Source of the DNA: Flavobacteriaceae bacterium NBU2977
GTDB taxonomy: Bacteria; Bacteroidota; Bacteroidia; Flavobacteriales; Flavobacteriaceae
DNA: 64,000 nucleotides
Assembly: GCA_019931105.1 (NCBI GenBank)
Contig: JAIOUW010000001.1
Span: forward strand, 434,001 to 498,000
Reading direction: 5' to 3'
Made by a program: the position numbers and the translations under genes. This document shows, in pieces, positions 49,601 through 57,389 of the stretch (positions within the stretch are counted from its first letter, which is position 1; every line of letters starts with the position of its first letter). The notes beneath the pieces were generated by a model. That model saw only the letters and a list, made by a program, of their open reading frames with translations. It had not been told where the DNA came from and did no database searches.

Positions 49601-52600
49601 AATAAAGACCGATAAGAACGAATACGCCATCGGTAACAAAGCTAGAATTACCCTATCGAGCAACATACAAAATTTAGATGTTACAGTGCTCATTGAAAAG
49701 GAAAGGAAAATTATTGATACCAAAGTAATCCACCTGAACGGCGATTCAAAATCGTTCACGGTACCGGTTACCAAAGATGACCTGGGCGGGTTCGCGATCA
49801 ACTATAGTTTTTCGGCCTTTAATTCGTACCTGTCAGGAAGCCAGGTCGTCGCCGTGCCCTACCCCCAAGAGGCCTTGGAAATCGAAACCTTGACTTTTCG
49901 CGACAAACTGAGACCGGGAACTGGCGAAACCTGGTCGTTCAAGATAAAAGGGCCGAAAGGGGAAAAAGTGGCCGCCGAACTGTTGGCCGGTATGTACGAT
50001 GCCTCGTTAGACGCTTTCCGCAGCCATTATTGGGGGTTCAGTCCGCTCTATCGACCGATTTATTATTCATCGATCTATTCAAATGCGCGCCAAAGCTTTG
50101 GCAACCGCTCTTTTCGCGTCTATAATGATTCGAAAAACCATTACAGCTATGACCCCCAATATTTTGATACGTTCAATTGGTTCGGGTTTTATTTTGGTCA
50201 TGGTAATGGCCGCGATGCGATGATGATGCGCAGCATGAAAAATAATGATGTAGCCCCTGCACCCGAAGTAATGATGATGGAAGATATGGAAATGGAAGAG
50301 TCCGTGGTCGGCAATGCATTGGAAGGAACAGTATCGGGCGTAAGCAAATCGGAACTATCCCCACAGGATAGTCTTCAACGACCAGATACTGAGCGTGATG
50401 AAGTACAAGGCGGGAATAAGAACTCCAATGAGGTGAAAATTCGTAAAAACCTTCAGGAAACCGCTTTTTTCTTCCCGCAATTACAGACCGATAGAGAAGG
50501 CAACGTCTCGTTCAGTTTTACCGTGCCCGAGGCCCTGACCCGATGGAACTTGCAACTCTTGGCCCATACAAAAGGTTTGCAGAGTGTCTATGCGACCAAA
50601 CGAACCGTTACGCAAAAAGAATTGATGGTCATACCGAACGCACCTCGCTTTTTACGGGAAGGTGATGAAATCGTTATCAGCACCAAAGTTGCCAACCTTA
50701 GCGACAAAAACCTTTCGGGCACGGCCCGATTGGAACTGGTCGATGCGGTTACGGGCAAGGATATTTCGAAAGAATTGCTAATCGCCAGCCATTCTGGGGG
50801 AGATGCCGTAGGCAGAGGGGGGCAAGCCGAAGCTGGCAAAAGTTTTACTATGGACTCCCTCAATAACACCCAAGTCTCTTGGCGACTGAAAATCCCAGAA
50901 GGGATTCAGGCCGTGCAATACAAGGTCATCGCCAAGGCCGGTGACTTCAGCGATGGGGAACAGAACCTGCTTCCGGTGTTGACCAATCGTACTTTGGTCA
51001 CTGAAAGCCTGCCGATGTGGGTACGAAGCGACCAGACGAAGACCTTTATTTTGGATAAATTGAAAAACGTTTCCTCCGAGAGCTTAAAGCACCACAAATT
51101 GACGTTGGAGATTACCTCGAATCCCGCTTGGTATGCCGTGCAGGCCCTCCCCTATTTGATGGAATATCCACACGATTGTAACGAGCAAATATTTTCAAGA
51201 TATTATGCCAATACCTTGGCAGGCCATATCGCCAATTCGAATCCGCGCATTCAAGAAGTCTTCGATCAATGGCGAAATTCCGATGCGCTGCCGAGCGATC
51301 TCGAAAAGAACGAAGAACTGAAATCCCTATTGATCCAAGAAACACCTTGGCTTCGCGATGCCCAATCGGAAACCGAACAGAAAAAGCGTATCGGCCTTTT
51401 GTTCAATCTGAACAAGATGCGGCTTGAGGGGCAGAACGCCTTATCCAAATTAAAGAACAATCAAAAAACCACCGGAGCATGGGCCTGGTTCAATGGTGGA
51501 CCTGACAACCGTTTTATCACACAACATATCATTACGGGACTGGGACATTTAAAGAAATTGGCGGTTACCTCGAATGGCGCCGAGATGCAATCCGTCATTA
51601 AAAAGGCCATTTCGTATTTAGATAATGAATTCGTCAATGAATACGAGCAAATGAAGCAATATGCCTCGAATATCGACGATGACCATTTGAGTCGAACACA
51701 GATCCATTACCTGTATATGCGCAGTTTTTTCAAAGATATTCCTTCGAGCAAAAAAGTCAAGGAAATCACGACCTACTATAAAGGTCAAGCCCAAAAATAT
51801 TGGATGGACAAAGCGTTGTATTCCAAAGGAATGTTGGCCTTGGTTTTCCATAGAATGGACGATTCGAACACTTCGGGCAAAATATTAAGGTCTTTAAGGG
51901 AAAACAGTATAACCTCGGAAGAACTCGGCACGTACTGGAAAGCGAATACCGCCTCATGGCACTGGTACCAAGCGCCCATAGAAACCCAGGCGTTGATGAT
52001 CGAGGCCTTTGGAGAAATTGAAAACGACACCAAAACCGTTGACAATCTTAAAATCTGGTTGCTGAAAAACAAACAGACCAATCAGTGGAAAACGACCAAG
52101 GCAACGACTGAAGCCATATACGCATTATTACTTCAAGACAGCGATTGGCTCTCAGTGACCGATGCGGTCGAGTTTCTTGTCGGGTGCAACAAAATCGAAA
52201 CATCAAAATTGGAAAATACGAAGATCGAGGCCGGTACGGGATACTTCAAAACCTCATGGAACAGTGCCGAAATCACTCCTGAAATGGCGGAAATACAGCT
52301 TTCGAAGAAAGGTGAGGGCATTGCCTGGGGGGCTTTGTACTGGCAATACTTCGAGAATTTGGATAAAATTTCCTCCGCTGAAACGCCTTTGAAGTTGAAG
52401 AAAAAATTGTTCCTGAAAAAAAATACGGATACCGGTGAGGAAATTTCTGAAATCACGGACAAGACCGACCTGAAGGTGGGCGATTTGGTCCGTGTAAGGA
52501 TTGAACTCCGTTCCGACCGCGAAATGGAATTCGTACACATGAAGGACATGCGGGCATCGGGCATGGAACCCATCAACGTATTCTCTCAATACAAATGGCA

Positions 52601-52805
52601 AGACGCACTCGGGTACTACGAAAGTACCAAAGACGCCAGCACGAATTTCTTTTTCGATTATCTGCCCAAAGGAGTATTCGTATTTGAATATGACCTACGT
52701 GTAAACAATGCCGGGGAGTTCAGCAATGGTATTACCACTATACAAAGTATGTATGCCCCCGAGTTCAGTAGTCATAGTGAGGGCGTTCGGGTAAACGTGA
52801 ACTAG
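46695..52805 (+). CDS. Alpha-2-macroglobulin family protein with thioester motif
   Basis: A 2036-residue exported protein with signal peptide (MKYIFFILTMVFFSQMTDAQ). The first 500 residues are helical. Then come macroglobulin (MG) beta-sandwiches including LFTDRSIYRPGQPLYFKGIA and PSGGLTGNFILEANSDKIGL, the A2M domain starting FFFPQLQTDREGNVSFSFT, and the thioester domain with PYLMEYPHDCNEQIFSRYY (Cys1495 to Gln1498, intact CxEQ). The C-terminal receptor-type domain carries DKTDLKVGDLVRVRIELRS. At residues about 1174-1250, where bait regions usually lie, there is a Met/acid-rich, Ser/Asp-rich linker. Such proteins trap proteases in the periplasm. No pbpC gene is adjacent, unlike the enterobacterial arrangement. 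Confidence 0.92.
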   Translation: MKYIFFILTMVFFSQMTDAQHSDPYKTLWNQVEKLESEALTKSVLKTVESISAKAKKEQNSAQIVKALLYSSKYVMILEEDSQLRIVNDFKSEIEKAEFPTKSVLESYLANLYWQFFQNNRYKFYNRTKTDSKIDPVDFRTWDLTTLFHEIGTHFEKSLENEEALKKIPVSEFDVILTKQKGSETYRPTLFDLLAHTALEFYKTGENNITRPADKFQIDDPEMLCEARSFLQLKIDTTDETSMQAKALQLYQKLIDFHLTDKEPYTLAEVDIERLLFTYQNAVFENKDQQYSEVLRNMAEAGKNSPAASLYNYEIAALYRQLGQTYNLKGNTEHRWKLSEALEICESVIKERSDSRGAEKCKALKSQILAQSLQMTNEAHIPVNQVSRILVNYKNHDELQLSARKISQNQLKQLDGLYKHPEKLSFLKKLAVVKAWDVTLKNEKDYQNHGTEIILPSLPNDQYVILAEPKGNKNGTFAFSPIQVTDFALVETQTLTHNNFQVIDRNHGTPISAANVKFEYQVGYDGARKSRTLVTDNMGMVTISLTKEYWNNVNVLIEHENETAYFKDYYANESYDPDMPSADYTAFLFTDRSIYRPGQPLYFKGIAIVRRGTASTVLENQEVNVVLRDVNYQEIASQKFVTNEYGSFSGEFILPSGGLTGNFILEANSDKIGLSGSTGFSVEEYKRPKFETSFEPITETYKVNDSITVNGIATAYAGSNITNAKVVYRVKRVVYFPIWYHWRRPYHENNPQEIAHGETKTDASGKYEIDFKAIPDNTNQKDLPTFSYEITADVTDINGETHTATTVVRVGYHALTANIQIEGFLNKDEDNIDLSIATGNLNGQFVPAKGNIKMYKLVAPEHVLRPRPWAAPDCSGFSKEEFKKMYPHDAHGDEHDFRNWKKGKLVWQSDFDTGKSTTLKLNDLKKEQSGKYIIELETNDRFGQEVKAIAHTTLFGLDDKKPADNQLFQIKTDKNEYAIGNKARITLSSNIQNLDVTVLIEKERKIIDTKVIHLNGDSKSFTVPVTKDDLGGFAINYSFSAFNSYLSGSQVVAVPYPQEALEIETLTFRDKLRPGTGETWSFKIKGPKGEKVAAELLAGMYDASLDAFRSHYWGFSPLYRPIYYSSIYSNARQSFGNRSFRVYNDSKNHYSYDPQYFDTFNWFGFYFGHGNGRDAMMMRSMKNNDVAPAPEVMMMEDMEMEESVVGNALEGTVSGVSKSELSPQDSLQRPDTERDEVQGGNKNSNEVKIRKNLQETAFFFPQLQTDREGNVSFSFTVPEALTRWNLQLLAHTKGLQSVYATKRTVTQKELMVIPNAPRFLREGDEIVISTKVANLSDKNLSGTARLELVDAVTGKDISKELLIASHSGGDAVGRGGQAEAGKSFTMDSLNNTQVSWRLKIPEGIQAVQYKVIAKAGDFSDGEQNLLPVLTNRTLVTESLPMWVRSDQTKTFILDKLKNVSSESLKHHKLTLEITSNPAWYAVQALPYLMEYPHDCNEQIFSRYYANTLAGHIANSNPRIQEVFDQWRNSDALPSDLEKNEELKSLLIQETPWLRDAQSETEQKKRIGLLFNLNKMRLEGQNALSKLKNNQKTTGAWAWFNGGPDNRFITQHIITGLGHLKKLAVTSNGAEMQSVIKKAISYLDNEFVNEYEQMKQYASNIDDDHLSRTQIHYLYMRSFFKDIPSSKKVKEITTYYKGQAQKYWMDKALYSKGMLALVFHRMDDSNTSGKILRSLRENSITSEELGTYWKANTASWHWYQAPIETQALMIEAFGEIENDTKTVDNLKIWLLKNKQTNQWKTTKATTEAIYALLLQDSDWLSVTDAVEFLVGCNKIETSKLENTKIEAGTGYFKTSWNSAEITPEMAEIQLSKKGEGIAWGALYWQYFENLDKISSAETPLKLKKKLFLKKNTDTGEEISEITDKTDLKVGDLVRVRIELRSDREMEFVHMKDMRASGMEPINVFSQYKWQDALGYYESTKDASTNFFFDYLPKGVFVFEYDLRVNNAGEFSNGITTIQSMYAPEFSSHSEGVRVNVN

Positions 52806-52952
52806 AAAATTAGTAAATTTAATACGCAGAAGAAATTATCAAGCTAAATGAAAACGGAACTTCGCGCATTCGAAAGAGGGGTTCACTCAATATCGATTTT
52901 TACAATGTGTTGAACAGCATAGTTTTGAGGTGTACCATTAAAACCAAAAATT

Positions 52953-53669
52953 ATGAAAAATGCACTAAGGATTACCCAACCATGCTCCGAAAAATTTGAG
53001 AGCTTTGCCCCGACATCGAATGGAGGATTTTGCAGATTATGCGCAAAAGAAGTAATAGATTTCACGAACATGCCCGAACCCGAACTAATCGCCTTTTTTA
53101 ATAATAGGACTACGGACACCTGTGGCCGATTCAAAAGCACGCAGTTAAAAACTTATAGAACATCAGCAATGAATAGAACAAATAAAGGCTTCTTCGCACG
53201 AAGTATGGCAATAATAGGGCTTTCTATACTGAGCCTTGGCAATTTGACCGCCCTGCACGCGCAAGATTACGCTAGCACTGAAACCGAAATACAGGTTTCG
53301 AAAAAATCACTTGATACCAACGGTATAAGTTTACAGGAATATACGGTAAAAGGTACCGTGCTTGATGAAATGAACGAACCACTTTCAGGGGTCAATGTGG
53401 TTTTGAAAGGAACTGCGGAAGGAGTCGTTACCGATCTTGACGGAAAGTTCGAATTTCCCAGAAATTTGGAGGTTGGCAACATTTTGGTCTTTAGCTTTCT
53501 AGGTTATGAAACCAAAGAGTACATCGTTCCTGAAAGCGATTCTCCCGTATTGGACATTACAATAACCTTTGATACCGTTGATGTGGAGCTTATGGGTGCC
53601 GTGGATACCGGCGGAGTCTACAAATCAAAGCGTAACATTTTCCAAAAATTCCTGGGATTGTTCAAATAG
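52953..53669 (+). CDS. Membrane-anchored protein with Cys4 module and carboxypeptidase-regulatory-like domain
   Basis: A 238-residue protein. The N-terminal 60 residues have four Cys (11, 27, 30, 57) in QPCSEKFESFAPTSNGGFC, FCRLCAKEVIDFT and TDTCGRF, which looks like a small metal-binding module. One hydrophobic segment follows (about 82-103), ending in LTALHAQ, which could be a signal-anchor or a late cleaved signal. The outer part has EYTVKGTVLDEMNEPLSGVN, a CarboxypepD-regulatory-like beta-sandwich, and a short C-terminal tail. Known Bacteroidota relatives share this layout. Function unknown; it sits 147 bases after the macroglobulin gene. Confidence 0.78.
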   Translation: MKNALRITQPCSEKFESFAPTSNGGFCRLCAKEVIDFTNMPEPELIAFFNNRTTDTCGRFKSTQLKTYRTSAMNRTNKGFFARSMAIIGLSILSLGNLTALHAQDYASTETEIQVSKKSLDTNGISLQEYTVKGTVLDEMNEPLSGVNVVLKGTAEGVVTDLDGKFEFPRNLEVGNILVFSFLGYETKEYIVPESDSPVLDITITFDTVDVELMGAVDTGGVYKSKRNIFQKFLGLFK

Positions 53670-53724
53670 TAAGCCGTTCTGGGTTCAAAATCCATGGTTT
53701 TCTTAAATTTTTTATTGAACACTA

Positions 53725-53806
53725 TGTCATTCCGACGGAGCCAAGCGACGAGGAATCCCATAGCTTTGAATCTGCAATGGGATTTCTACCTTTGCTGGAA
53801 ATGACA
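53725..53806. repeat. Extragenic imperfect inverted repeat (82 bases)
   Basis: Outer arms TGTCATTCC (53725-53733) and GGAAATGACA (53797-53806), and inner arms GGAATCCCAT (53752-53761) with ATGGGATTTC (53777-53786), fold into a long hairpin. It begins CATTCCGACGGAGC, as in widely repeated flavobacterial spacers known to me. It contains no gene and lies between the 52953 and 53895 genes. Confidence 0.7.
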
Positions 53807-53850
53807 AAACACTCTAAAAAGTTTATGAAAACTAAAGCAACCGCACTTAA

Positions 53851-53868
53851 TCCTGATAGCTATCGGGA
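53851..53868. repeat. 18-base palindrome TCCTGATAGCTATCGGGA
   Basis: Nine-base arms pair with one G-T pair. It lies 27 bases before the transglutaminase-like start. The type CCTGATAGCTATCGGG recurs in flavobacterial spacers, so it may be a repeat or a terminator-like hairpin without a T-run. Confidence 0.55.
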
Positions 53869-53894
53869 ACAGGGCTTCAATCTTTAACTTGACT

Positions 53895-54908
53895 ATGAAA
53901 TCGATCTTTCCCCTTATTCTGCTCATTAGCGTTTTATGTCAAGGCCAACGTGGTGATTTTAGTAAAATTGATTTTGGAAAAGCCGATAGTATCGCACTTG
54001 CACACAAAGGGGAAGGCTTGAGAAACCTACCTATATTGATCCATAGATTAACGGCATCATTGGAAACCGACGTCGAGAAATTCAGGGCCATTTATACATG
54101 GGTAGCCACGAATATCGAAAATGATTATCATGCCTATCTCAGAACCATTAAAAAACGGAAAAAACATGCCGATGACCGTGCCGCTTTTCTAGAATGGAAC
54201 GAAAGTTTCACGCCCAAAGTTTTCGAAAAATTGGTGGAACAAAGAAAAACGGCCTGTTCGGGATATGCTTTTCTCGTAAGGGAAATGGCCAAAATTGCAG
54301 GTCTTAATTGCAAGATTATAGATGGCTACGGGCGAACACCTACCTTGATTTTGGATGAGGAGAGTATTCCCAATCACGCATGGAACGCTATTGAACTGGA
54401 TGGCAAGTGGTACTTGGTCGATGCAACATGGTCTGCTGGGCGTGTTATGTTCGATGAGGGCGAACCAAGGTTCGAGCATGATTATTTTGATGGTTATTTT
54501 TTGGCGGATCCAGCCTTGTTCATAAAAAATCATTATCCACTGGAAAATAAATGGACCTTATTGCCTAACCCTCCCACTTTCAATCAGTTTTTACAAGGCC
54601 CCATCGTGTACAAAGAAGCTTTTGCGTCGAACATCGTACCTGTTCAACCTGATGAAATGTTTTTGGAAACCACAAAAAGCAGGCCCATTGAATTTATTCT
54701 TGAGACCCCCAAGGACATTAATAATGAAAATATAATACTGACATTGAACAATGGTAATTCCGATAGAAGTGTTCACCCCGTAAGCACCTACGAAAAAAGG
54801 CAATTACGTTTAAAACATGTTTTTGATAAAACGGGGAAGTATGACGTTCACATTCAGTTGAACGATACCATAGTGGCCACATACGTTGTCAAAGTCAAGC
54901 GAAAATAA
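53895..54908 (+). CDS. Exported transglutaminase-like protein
   Basis: From the ATG at 53895 the product is 337 residues; a TTG two codons earlier is not needed. The signal peptide is MKSIFPLILLISVLCQGQ. The transglutaminase-like core holds a likely catalytic triad Cys121 (RKTACSGYAFLVREM), His161 (IPNHAWNAIEL) and Asp176 (WYLVDATWSAG). A later beta-rich part (about 200-337) is of unknown function. Related exported proteins act as peptidases or crosslinkers. It follows the macroglobulin and Cys4 genes on the same strand. Confidence 0.87.
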   Translation: MKSIFPLILLISVLCQGQRGDFSKIDFGKADSIALAHKGEGLRNLPILIHRLTASLETDVEKFRAIYTWVATNIENDYHAYLRTIKKRKKHADDRAAFLEWNESFTPKVFEKLVEQRKTACSGYAFLVREMAKIAGLNCKIIDGYGRTPTLILDEESIPNHAWNAIELDGKWYLVDATWSAGRVMFDEGEPRFEHDYFDGYFLADPALFIKNHYPLENKWTLLPNPPTFNQFLQGPIVYKEAFASNIVPVQPDEMFLETTKSRPIEFILETPKDINNENIILTLNNGNSDRSVHPVSTYEKRQLRLKHVFDKTGKYDVHIQLNDTIVATYVVKVKRK

Positions 54909-54923
54909 CCCTGTTAACGATTG

Positions 54924-55451
54924 TTATTTCCTTTTTTTGGGCGGATATTTAGAAAGCACCTTGCCAACCATCTCTTGTAACTTTTGTTCACGGACCAGCG
55001 GAGGAAGATTTTCTTTTAACGCACTGGTACTAACGGCCTGCCAAAAGAGTTGGTCTTTTTTGGCATCGACAAAATCAAACACAATCTGGCGTTCAAGTTT
55101 GGAGGAACCCAATGGGATACCGACCGAAACACCACCACCTACATTACGGCCCGTGCCGCCGACCCCGACCCCAACGGAAGTATTTTTGGGCATTTGAAAT
55201 GACCTGCCTTCAATATTGATTAAAAAATCAGGCTCTTCTGAAAAAACAAGACCCTTCGATTGCAAAGCAATATCCAATGCTTTGAAAAGCCTTTTCTCGT
55301 CCAACTCGCCAAGGCCCGTTTCGATTTCGGAATAATAGTTGTACGTGTTGTAGTTGGAAAACTCGGTTTCCTTATCATAGTCATAATTGACTTTTATGGC
55401 ATTGCATGAAATGAACAAAACCAAAAAAATAACGCGAAGCAGATTTTGCAT
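54924..55451 (-). CDS. DUF4136 lipoprotein
   Basis: From the ATG at 55451 the product is 175 residues, with lipobox LFISC (Cys16). The DUF4136 family pattern is seen in KVNYDYDKETEFSNYNTYNY, LQSKGLVFSEEPDFLINI and LERQIVFDFVDAKKDQLFWQ. It ends with the basic LSKYPPKKRK. A GTG two codons earlier is possible. It is convergent with the transglutaminase gene, 15 bases apart. Confidence 0.88.
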   Translation of the reverse strand: MQNLLRVIFLVLFISCNAIKVNYDYDKETEFSNYNTYNYYSEIETGLGELDEKRLFKALDIALQSKGLVFSEEPDFLINIEGRSFQMPKNTSVGVGVGGTGRNVGGGVSVGIPLGSSKLERQIVFDFVDAKKDQLFWQAVSTSALKENLPPLVREQKLQEMVGKVLSKYPPKKRK

Positions 55452-55517
55452 AATCACAGCTTTCCTCTAAAATAATCAAAAAAATAACCCAAATATCTGA
55501 AAACCAACCTTTTTCGA

Positions 55518-56519
55518 TTAACTGTTCAGCATAATCCAAAGTCTATCCTTAAGTTCTTGAAGCCCGATTTGGGCTACCGATGAGATGAACATATAAGACA
55601 CTCCTTTAAAATCTTTATCCAATTCGACCCGCATTTCATCCATCAGTTCTTGGTCGAGCATATCGCATTTCGAGATACAGATAAGACGTTCTTTGTCCAA
55701 CAATTCAGGATTATACCTTCGCAGCTCATCCAACAAAATTTCGTATTCCTTACTGATATCCATACTATCGGCCGCAATCAAAAACAACAAGGTCGCATTG
55801 CGCTCGATATGGCGCAAAAAGTAATGCCCAAGGCCCTTTCCTTCGGCCGCACCTTCGATGATACCCGGAATATCGGCCATAACGAAACTCTGAAAATCGC
55901 GGTGCTGAACAATGCCCAAATTCGGCTTTAAGGTAGTAAATTCATAATCGGCTATCTTGGGTTTGGCCGAAGTCATGACCGAAAGCAAGGTCGATTTTCC
56001 GGCATTCGGAAATCCTACCAGCCCCACATCGGCCAAAACCTTCAGTTCGAGAATAACGTTCTTTTCTTGACCTGGCACACCGGGCTGCGCATATCTTGGG
56101 GTCTGATTGGTAGGTGTCTTAAAGTGCCAATTGCCACGCCCGCCCATACCGCCCTCGACGATGATCTTTTCTTCTTTGTCCTCGGTAATCTCAAAAATCA
56201 CCTCATTGGTTTCAGCATCCTTGATTACGGTGCCAAGAGGCACATCGATATATATGTCGGCACCATCGGCTCCCGTACTTCGGTTCTTGCTACCATGTTC
56301 CGCATGCCCTGCCTTAAAATGCTTTTTGAACTTGAAGTTGACCAAAGTCCACAGATTCTTGTTTCCACGAAAAATAACATGACCGCCACGCCCGCCATCG
56401 CCGCCGTCAGGACCTCCCTTGGCAACATATTTTTCACGGTGCAAATGTGCCGAACCCTTGCCTCCGTTACCTGATTCGACATGTATTTTAACGTAATCTA
56501 CAAAGTTGCCCTCGGTCAT
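55518..56519 (-). CDS. obgE: Obg GTPase (CgtA)
   Basis: Ribosome assembly and stress GTPase. The 333 residues have a Gly-rich Obg fold ([36 protein letters not shown]), then a GTPase domain with G1 [10 protein letters not shown]3 [12 protein letters not shown] and G4 CISKCDMLD. The C-terminal OCT domain is absent, as in many Bacteroidota. Transcribed on the minus strand, 66 bases from the DUF4136 gene. Confidence 0.96.
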   Translation of the reverse strand: MTEGNFVDYVKIHVESGNGGKGSAHLHREKYVAKGGPDGGDGGRGGHVIFRGNKNLWTLVNFKFKKHFKAGHAEHGSKNRSTGADGADIYIDVPLGTVIKDAETNEVIFEITEDKEEKIIVEGGMGGRGNWHFKTPTNQTPRYAQPGVPGQEKNVILELKVLADVGLVGFPNAGKSTLLSVMTSAKPKIADYEFTTLKPNLGIVQHRDFQSFVMADIPGIIEGAAEGKGLGHYFLRHIERNATLLFLIAADSMDISKEYEILLDELRRYNPELLDKERLICISKCDMLDQELMDEMRVELDKDFKGVSYMFISSVAQIGLQELKDRLWIMLNS

Positions 56520-56641
56520 TAGAAAATATTATGGTTTGAAATTCATCCATTTATATCGCAAAAATAACGAATACGATACATGCGACTTATCGAAAACATG
56601 GAACTCTTTGAACACTAGCCACTATTCAGCGAGACCTTTTA

Positions 56642-56776
56642 TTACAAAATGGGGTCAGAAGTGAAGACCCAAATAAAATATCCGATCGTAAACAAAACCA
56701 AGATTATGATGGCGGCACAACCCACAAAGAAGCAGCTTTTGAATACTTCCCTTGTACCTATGACCTCTTCTTTCAT
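56642..56776 (-). CDS. Small membrane protein, 44 residues
   Basis: A short minus-strand gene found by reading the obgE-pseudogene gap: MKEEVIGTREVFKSCFFVGC, then AAIIILVLFTIGYFIWVFTS and a stop after DPIL. One hydrophobic segment covers residues 16-38. The stop TAA is at 56642-56644. No family was recognised and no clear promoter is seen, so it could be chance, but the acidic start plus one membrane segment is plausible. Confidence 0.5.
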   Translation of the reverse strand: MKEEVIGTREVFKSCFFVGCAAIIILVLFTIGYFIWVFTSDPIL

Positions 56777-56938
56777 CTGTTTATTTTATCTTTTTCAAAG
56801 GTCAATGTAATTCGCCAATGACAACCCCGATGGGTGTCAAGATATACTATGGCTCATTTCGTTCAATCACATTATCAATGGCAAAGGTAACCCCCTTTTC
56901 TTTGGGCAGGCCCCATAAACTTTAAAAATTCTCAATTT

Positions 56939-57377
56939 TTACGCCCCTATTGTCCCATGGGCACGTTGCGAACGAAAGTTTTTCGGTTCTACATAAAAAA
57001 CAGCCATGTCGAAATCAACCAAGGCGCAATTGACCATCGATTTTTTAGGCTTCAAGATTGTACAAGCCGCCCCGATAATAACGGTCCGGAAGAGCACCCA
57101 ATTTCAACCACAACGTTTTCGGTATCGATAATCTTATAACGCGCACTGCCGATGACCGCACCGTTCTTCTTATCAAGAATGGGCAAAGCTACTTTTGACA
57201 CCATCGACTCATCAAAAACTTGCTTAAAATTTTCAAGGATATGGCGGTCGTTATTTAGGTGCTGTGGCCAAATCAAGGGGTCAGAGGCAACTATAAAAAA
57301 TACTAAAAGTCCTCCTACTCGAAATATCTGGTCAATATAAGTTCATTTTCAAGCGAAGGTTGGCGATCGAAGTTCAT
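56939..57377 (-). pseudogene. GNAT-family N-acetyltransferase, decayed
   Basis: The minus strand encodes pieces of one protein in different frames. They are MNFDRQPSLENELILTRYFE (from the ATG at 57377, then a TAG), VASDPLIWPQHLNNDRH through KNGAVIGSARYKIID and VVVEIG, then in another frame YYRGGLYNLE, and in a third KSMVNCALVDFDMAVFYVEP and KNFRSQRAHGTIGA. This order is that of a GNAT acetyltransferase (IGSxRY, EIG, G-rich acetyl-CoA site, N-xRSQ). Two or more stops and at least two frameshifts separate the parts, so it cannot make a full enzyme. Confidence 0.8.
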
Positions 57378-57389
57378 ATAAAGACAGGA

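Noticed and set aside
52806-52952. A 21-codon frame starting near 52847
   Set aside because: Too short, no membrane segment or family pattern, and no clear start signal.
57052-57276. A 74-residue minus-strand frame with GNAT-like sequence
   Set aside because: Not a gene by itself. It is the middle piece of the decayed GNAT acetyltransferase, opened by a TTG.
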